Positions 61,083 through 64,000 of a stretch of 64,000 nucleotides of DNA are shown here, piece by piece (positions within the stretch are counted from its first letter, which is position 1; the number at the start of each line of letters is the position of its first letter). Under the pieces are notes generated by a model, which searched no databases, was not told where the DNA came from, and worked only from the letters and a program-made list of their open reading frames with translations. The stretch is from an uncultured Ruminococcus sp. (GTDB lineage Bacteria > Bacillota > Clostridia > Oscillospirales > Ruminococcaceae), in the NCBI GenBank assembly GCA_947627445.1, contig CANQWA010000002.1:88783-152782 (forward strand), in the 5' to 3' direction. The translations under genes were made by a program, and so were the position numbers.

Positions 61083-62153
61083 TTGCAGGATTATTCTGAA
61101 ATTCTCATCGTAGACGATGTGCCGGAACAGATCGCCTTTGCCGGTGCGCTTTTGCGGGAAGAGGGCTATCGAGTCTATGCGGTACCAAGCGGTACAGTGG
61201 CATTGAAATTTCTGGAAAGCCACCATCCCGATCTGATCATGCTGGATATCAAGATGCAGGACATTGACGGTCTGGAGGTCTGCCAGCGGTTGAAACGGAA
61301 TTCTCTCACCAAGGACATTCCCATCATCTTTCTGACGGCACAGACCAATCCGGAGATCGTCAAGCAAGGATTTGAGATTGGCGGCTGCGACTATGTGATC
61401 AAGCCATTTCTTCGGGAGGAATTTCTCGCCAGGGTGAACACGCATCTGGAAATGTCCCGGCAGAGCCATGCTCTTGCAGCAGCAAACCGAGAGCTGAATC
61501 TGTTTTGTTCTGCGGTTTCGCATGACCTGAAATCACCGTTGAATGTCATCAATATGCTCATTGAGGCACTCAGAGGCACACTGGGAGATGCACCAAATCC
61601 CGATACATTGGAGATCATGGATATGATCTCTGACAAATCCCAGAAGTTGAAAGTGATGATTGAGCGTCTGCTGGAATTTTCCAAGATGTGCAACATTCGT
61701 CCGGACAAAGAAACCCTGGATGTCAAGGCGATGATCGAGGATATCTTTGATGAGCTGAGTTCTCTGGAACCGGACCGGACAATCCGGCTGCACTGCGAAG
61801 AACTGCCTCAGGTGCGGGGCGACGATGTGCTGCTCCGGATGCTTTTTAAGAATCTCATGACAAACGCCATCAAATTTACACGCCACAGAGAGATCGCAGA
61901 GATCACAGTGACCAGCCGTACCGAGACGGAATATGATGTGATAACGGTCAGCGACAATGGTGCCGGATTTGATATGGCATATGCAGATAAGTTGTTTCAG
62001 GTATTCCAGCGGCTGCATCTGGATGAGGAATTTGAAGGAACAGGTGTGGGGCTTGCCTTGGTTGACCGGATCATGCGGCGGCACGGCGGCAAGGTAGAGG
62101 CGTTTGGCGAAGTGGATAAAGGCGCATCCTTTTCCCTGTATTTTGCCAAGTGA
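61083..62153 (+). CDS. Soluble REC-histidine kinase hybrid
   Basis: A 356-residue protein with no membrane segment. A receiver domain (residues 1-120: ILIVDDVPEQ, LIMLDIKMQD with phospho-Asp, FLTA, YVIKP) is followed by HisKA with the phospho-His motif FCSAVSHDLKSPLNVI and an HATPase (NLMTNAIKFT, SDNGAGFDMA, GTGVGLALVD). It starts from TTG 61083 after GGGGGGAG. The layout suggests an N-terminal receiver that gates the kinase, and it heads a phosphorelay with the next two genes. Confidence 0.9.
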   Translation: MQDYSEILIVDDVPEQIAFAGALLREEGYRVYAVPSGTVALKFLESHHPDLIMLDIKMQDIDGLEVCQRLKRNSLTKDIPIIFLTAQTNPEIVKQGFEIGGCDYVIKPFLREEFLARVNTHLEMSRQSHALAAANRELNLFCSAVSHDLKSPLNVINMLIEALRGTLGDAPNPDTLEIMDMISDKSQKLKVMIERLLEFSKMCNIRPDKETLDVKAMIEDIFDELSSLEPDRTIRLHCEELPQVRGDDVLLRMLFKNLMTNAIKFTRHREIAEITVTSRTETEYDVITVSDNGAGFDMAYADKLFQVFQRLHLDEEFEGTGVGLALVDRIMRRHGGKVEAFGEVDKGASFSLYFAK

Positions 62154-62183
62154 GCTTTTGCGCAGACAAATTGTCAGGTATTG

Positions 62184-62205
62184 ATCCGATGAGAACAAGT
62201 TCTTA
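62184..62205. repeat. Half element of the AGAAC repeat family
   Basis: ATCCGATGAGAACAAGTTCT matches the right end of the 44236-44402 element, followed by TA; no left partner is present. Confidence 0.55.
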
Positions 62206-62240
62206 GAAACAAATTATAAAGAAAGTTGGTATTGCAGAAT

Positions 62241-63014
62241 ATGAACGAACCGATCTTATCCCCGAAGAGGAATGTGACCATAATTCAGCTTCTTTCGGAA
62301 AGAGAGGCTGCCTCCATTGATGCGGCTTTTGACATTTTCAGTGAGCCGGAGGTATATGCCTATACCAAAAGCAATGCAAATCTGATGGATGATACCATGC
62401 TGGCTGATTTGCTCCATGTGATGCATGGACATCTGACGGCTCAGACTGCTTCTGACAGCAAGCCGATTTTTGAGAGAAAGGCGTTTTTAGCAAAACTCAG
62501 CGGCAAGGAGGACACGGCGCTGCGGCTGCTTCAGCGGTTTACAGAGCTTCATGAAAATGCGTGCAACCAGATCAGGACACATGTGACAAATCGGGATTTT
62601 TTGCAGGCAAGAAGCGTGCTCCACGATATTCTGGGTATTTCCGGCAATTTGTGCTGTCAGAGACTCTATGAAGCTGCTGCGGCTCTTCGTCTGGACTGCA
62701 TCGCCGAAACCGATACCACATTGGATACTTTTTGCGGCATCTGGGATGAGACTCTGAATCTGATCCAGACCTATTTGATGCTCCATCAGACCCAGAAACA
62801 GGCAAAGACAGCCAAAGAGCCTTTTGCAGGAACTTGGAACAAGTTTATTTCCCTTTGCAGTGATTGCGATATTTCCGCAGCAGACTTTTTTGACGAAAAT
62901 CAGGCTGCATTTCAAGAGGCATTTGATCGTGAGGTATTTCAACAGATCGAAGATGCCATCAGACGGTATGATCTGTTTTACATTGCAGAGAACATCCAAT
63001 ATTCTGGACACTGA
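62241..63014 (+). CDS. HPt-domain protein of the phosphorelay
   Basis: A 257-residue protein. The central part (about residues 70-160) is a histidine phosphotransfer domain: FLAKLSGKEDTALRLLQRF and the phospho-His motif LHDILGISGNLCC, which corresponds to the HxLKGxxxxxG pattern (Lys replaced by Leu). The flanking regions are not recognised. ATG 62241 is preferred; TTG 62226 or 62232 is possible. It lies between the hybrid kinase and the response regulator, as expected for a relay protein. Confidence 0.68.
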   Translation: MNEPILSPKRNVTIIQLLSEREAASIDAAFDIFSEPEVYAYTKSNANLMDDTMLADLLHVMHGHLTAQTASDSKPIFERKAFLAKLSGKEDTALRLLQRFTELHENACNQIRTHVTNRDFLQARSVLHDILGISGNLCCQRLYEAAAALRLDCIAETDTTLDTFCGIWDETLNLIQTYLMLHQTQKQAKTAKEPFAGTWNKFISLCSDCDISAADFFDENQAAFQEAFDREVFQQIEDAIRRYDLFYIAENIQYSGH

Positions 63015-63034
63015 ACATAAGGAGCAGACAGAAC

Positions 63035-63805
63035 ATGTATCAGGTATTATTAGTAGAAGATGATACGGCGATGCGCTTTCTCTACACCAAAATGAAAGCG
63101 TGGACAGAGTGCGGCTTTCAGATCGCAGAACAAGCGTCCAACGGGAAAACGGCTCTGGAAATCTTGGGAAAAAAATCTTTTGATCTGGTTTTCACCGACG
63201 TGAGAATGCCTTTTATTGACGGTATCGAGCTTTTGCGGCAGATTAAGCAGCGGAACATTGAAACCAATGTGATCTTTTCCAGTTCCTATGATGAATTTGA
63301 GTATGCCAGACAAGGATTGATCTTAGGGGCGTTTGACTATATTCTGAAACCGGTAGATGAGAAGAAACTGGAAAATGTTCTGACTCGAATGAAGGAAAAG
63401 CTGGTTGCTGACACGCCCCAGGAAGTAATTGAACCTGCAATTCAAGAAATTCTGGACAGTATGCAGCTTTCGGATACAGACGGAAAGTTTATTCACCAGG
63501 TCGCTGCGTATTTTTCAGCCAATTATGGGCAGATCATCACCATGGAGGACATGGCGGATGAATTTGAACTGAGCAAGGATTACTTCGGCAAAATGTTCAA
63601 GCAGCAGTTTGGCTGTACCTTTAATACGTTCTATTCTCTGGTGCGGATCACGTATGCCAAGGATCTGATACGCACCGGAAATTATAAGGCGTATCAGATT
63701 AGCGAGATTTTAGGGTATTCCTCCACGGATTATTTCACCAAGATCTTTAAGGAAATGACTGGTATGACGCCCTCCGCTTATAAAGCATCTCTGGAAAAGC
63801 ACTGA
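63035..63805 (+). CDS. YesN-type response regulator (REC-AraC)
   Basis: A 256-residue protein. A receiver (VLLVEDDTAMRFLY, LVFTDVRMPFIDG with phospho-Asp, YILKPVDE) precedes an AraC-type double helix-turn-helix (ITMEDMADEFELSKDYFGKMFK; YQISEILGYSSTDYFTKIFKEMTG). It is a DNA-binding output. AAGGAGC precedes ATG 63035. It is the third gene of the REC-HK, HPt, REC-AraC set and likely the relay's end point. Confidence 0.92.
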   Translation: MYQVLLVEDDTAMRFLYTKMKAWTECGFQIAEQASNGKTALEILGKKSFDLVFTDVRMPFIDGIELLRQIKQRNIETNVIFSSSYDEFEYARQGLILGAFDYILKPVDEKKLENVLTRMKEKLVADTPQEVIEPAIQEILDSMQLSDTDGKFIHQVAAYFSANYGQIITMEDMADEFELSKDYFGKMFKQQFGCTFNTFYSLVRITYAKDLIRTGNYKAYQISEILGYSSTDYFTKIFKEMTGMTPSAYKASLEKH

Positions 63806-63869
63806 TTTTTCAGGTGAAAGCTGCATTTTTATACGGCATCTATGAGCCTTAACTGCATATACTCCATCC

Positions 63870-63903
63870 CCGCACAAAACATCTCTGTTTTGTGCGGATT
63901 TTT
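63870..63903 (+). terminator. Terminator after the response regulator
   Basis: CCGCACAAAACA pairs with TGTTTTGTGCGG, followed by ATTTTT. Confidence 0.85.
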
Positions 63904-63907
63904 CATG

Positions 63908-63974
63908 AAAGAACCTGTTTTCGCCAGAAATATGCCCGAAAATCCGGGCATATTTCTGGTGAAGACAGGTTTTT
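63908..63974. repeat. Long perfect-like palindrome at the window end
   Basis: AAAGAACCTGTTTTCGCCAG at the left, extending to TATGCCCG, pairs with CGGGCATATTTCTGG and GACAGGTTTTT at the right around four or five bases. It has AGAACCTGT-type ends and matches AAATTTGTTCTCACCAGAAT near 58429-58448. Confidence 0.65.
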
Positions 63975-64000
63975 ATTTGGATTTGCACAACTGATTTTTA

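Overview
The window looks like a chromosomal segment from a gut Ruminococcus or a close relative (Oscillospirales, Bacillota). The evidence is two secreted proteins ending in dockerin modules of the ruminococcal type, Thr-rich linkers, Bacillota housekeeping synteny (gdpP-rplI-dnaB, walJ-rlmH, rplM-rpsI), a cysteine T-box leader, AGGAGG ribosome binding sites and many near-perfect TTGACA-17-TATAAT promoters.

Layout. 1-6.8 kb (minus strand): start of dnaB, rplI, gdpP, rnj and an alanine/glycine:Na+ symporter. 6.9-9.1 kb: a ydbS/ydbT-like pair of PH-domain membrane proteins. 9.1-10.7 kb: dtd, a sirtuin and yjbQ. 10.9-11.6 kb: two tRNA-Ser genes, then a compact type I toxin-antitoxin locus (33-aa membrane peptide with a convergent antisense RNA). 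11.8-17.1 kb: a MacB-type ABC efflux operon that has two different adaptor proteins. 17.3-19.3 kb: DUF896 protein, cdd and ackA. 19.5-22.4 kb (plus strand): tmcAL, a C39-like protein, a cluster of DnaA-box-like sites and an Asp-rich lipoprotein.

22.7-29.7 kb holds a flavin-based surface electron-transfer cluster. It encodes a four-domain FMN-binding membrane protein, a small FMN-binding protein, a NapH-like 4Fe-4S membrane protein, an ApbE flavin transferase, a NusG-II protein, a Gx-family membrane protein and a dockerin-bearing Tp47-like secreted protein. The same DtxR-like operator lies upstream of the first and last genes. 29.9-32.7 kb is a small, AT-rich, decayed island with an integrase remnant, XRE regulators, a potassium channel and a truncated DUF1524 nuclease. 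It lies between ~240-bp direct repeats that include the 3' end of rpsI.

32.7-64 kb is mostly plus strand. It contains rpsI/rplM (minus), a DUF2185 protein, asnB, an HD hydrolase, pyrB with a zinc tail, a MarR-controlled heterodimeric ABC exporter, cysE and cysS behind a cysteine T-box, a degenerate cyclophilin, murA, walJ, rlmH and a radical SAM enzyme. Then come a cell-wall-binding C39 protein, aguA/aguB (agmatine to putrescine; minus), a sugar transferase, a dockerin protein, xylB, a third C39-like protein and a three-gene phosphorelay (REC-histidine kinase, HPt, REC-AraC).

A family of short inverted-repeat elements with AGAACTTGTTCT-type ends is scattered through intergenic regions, including inside the rplI-dnaB and cysE-cysS operons. 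Genes left of ~19.4 kb run mostly leftward and genes right of ~33.7 kb mostly rightward. With the DnaA-box-like cluster at 21.7-21.9 kb and the origin-linked dnaB-rplI-gdpP block, this makes proximity to the replication origin possible but unproven.
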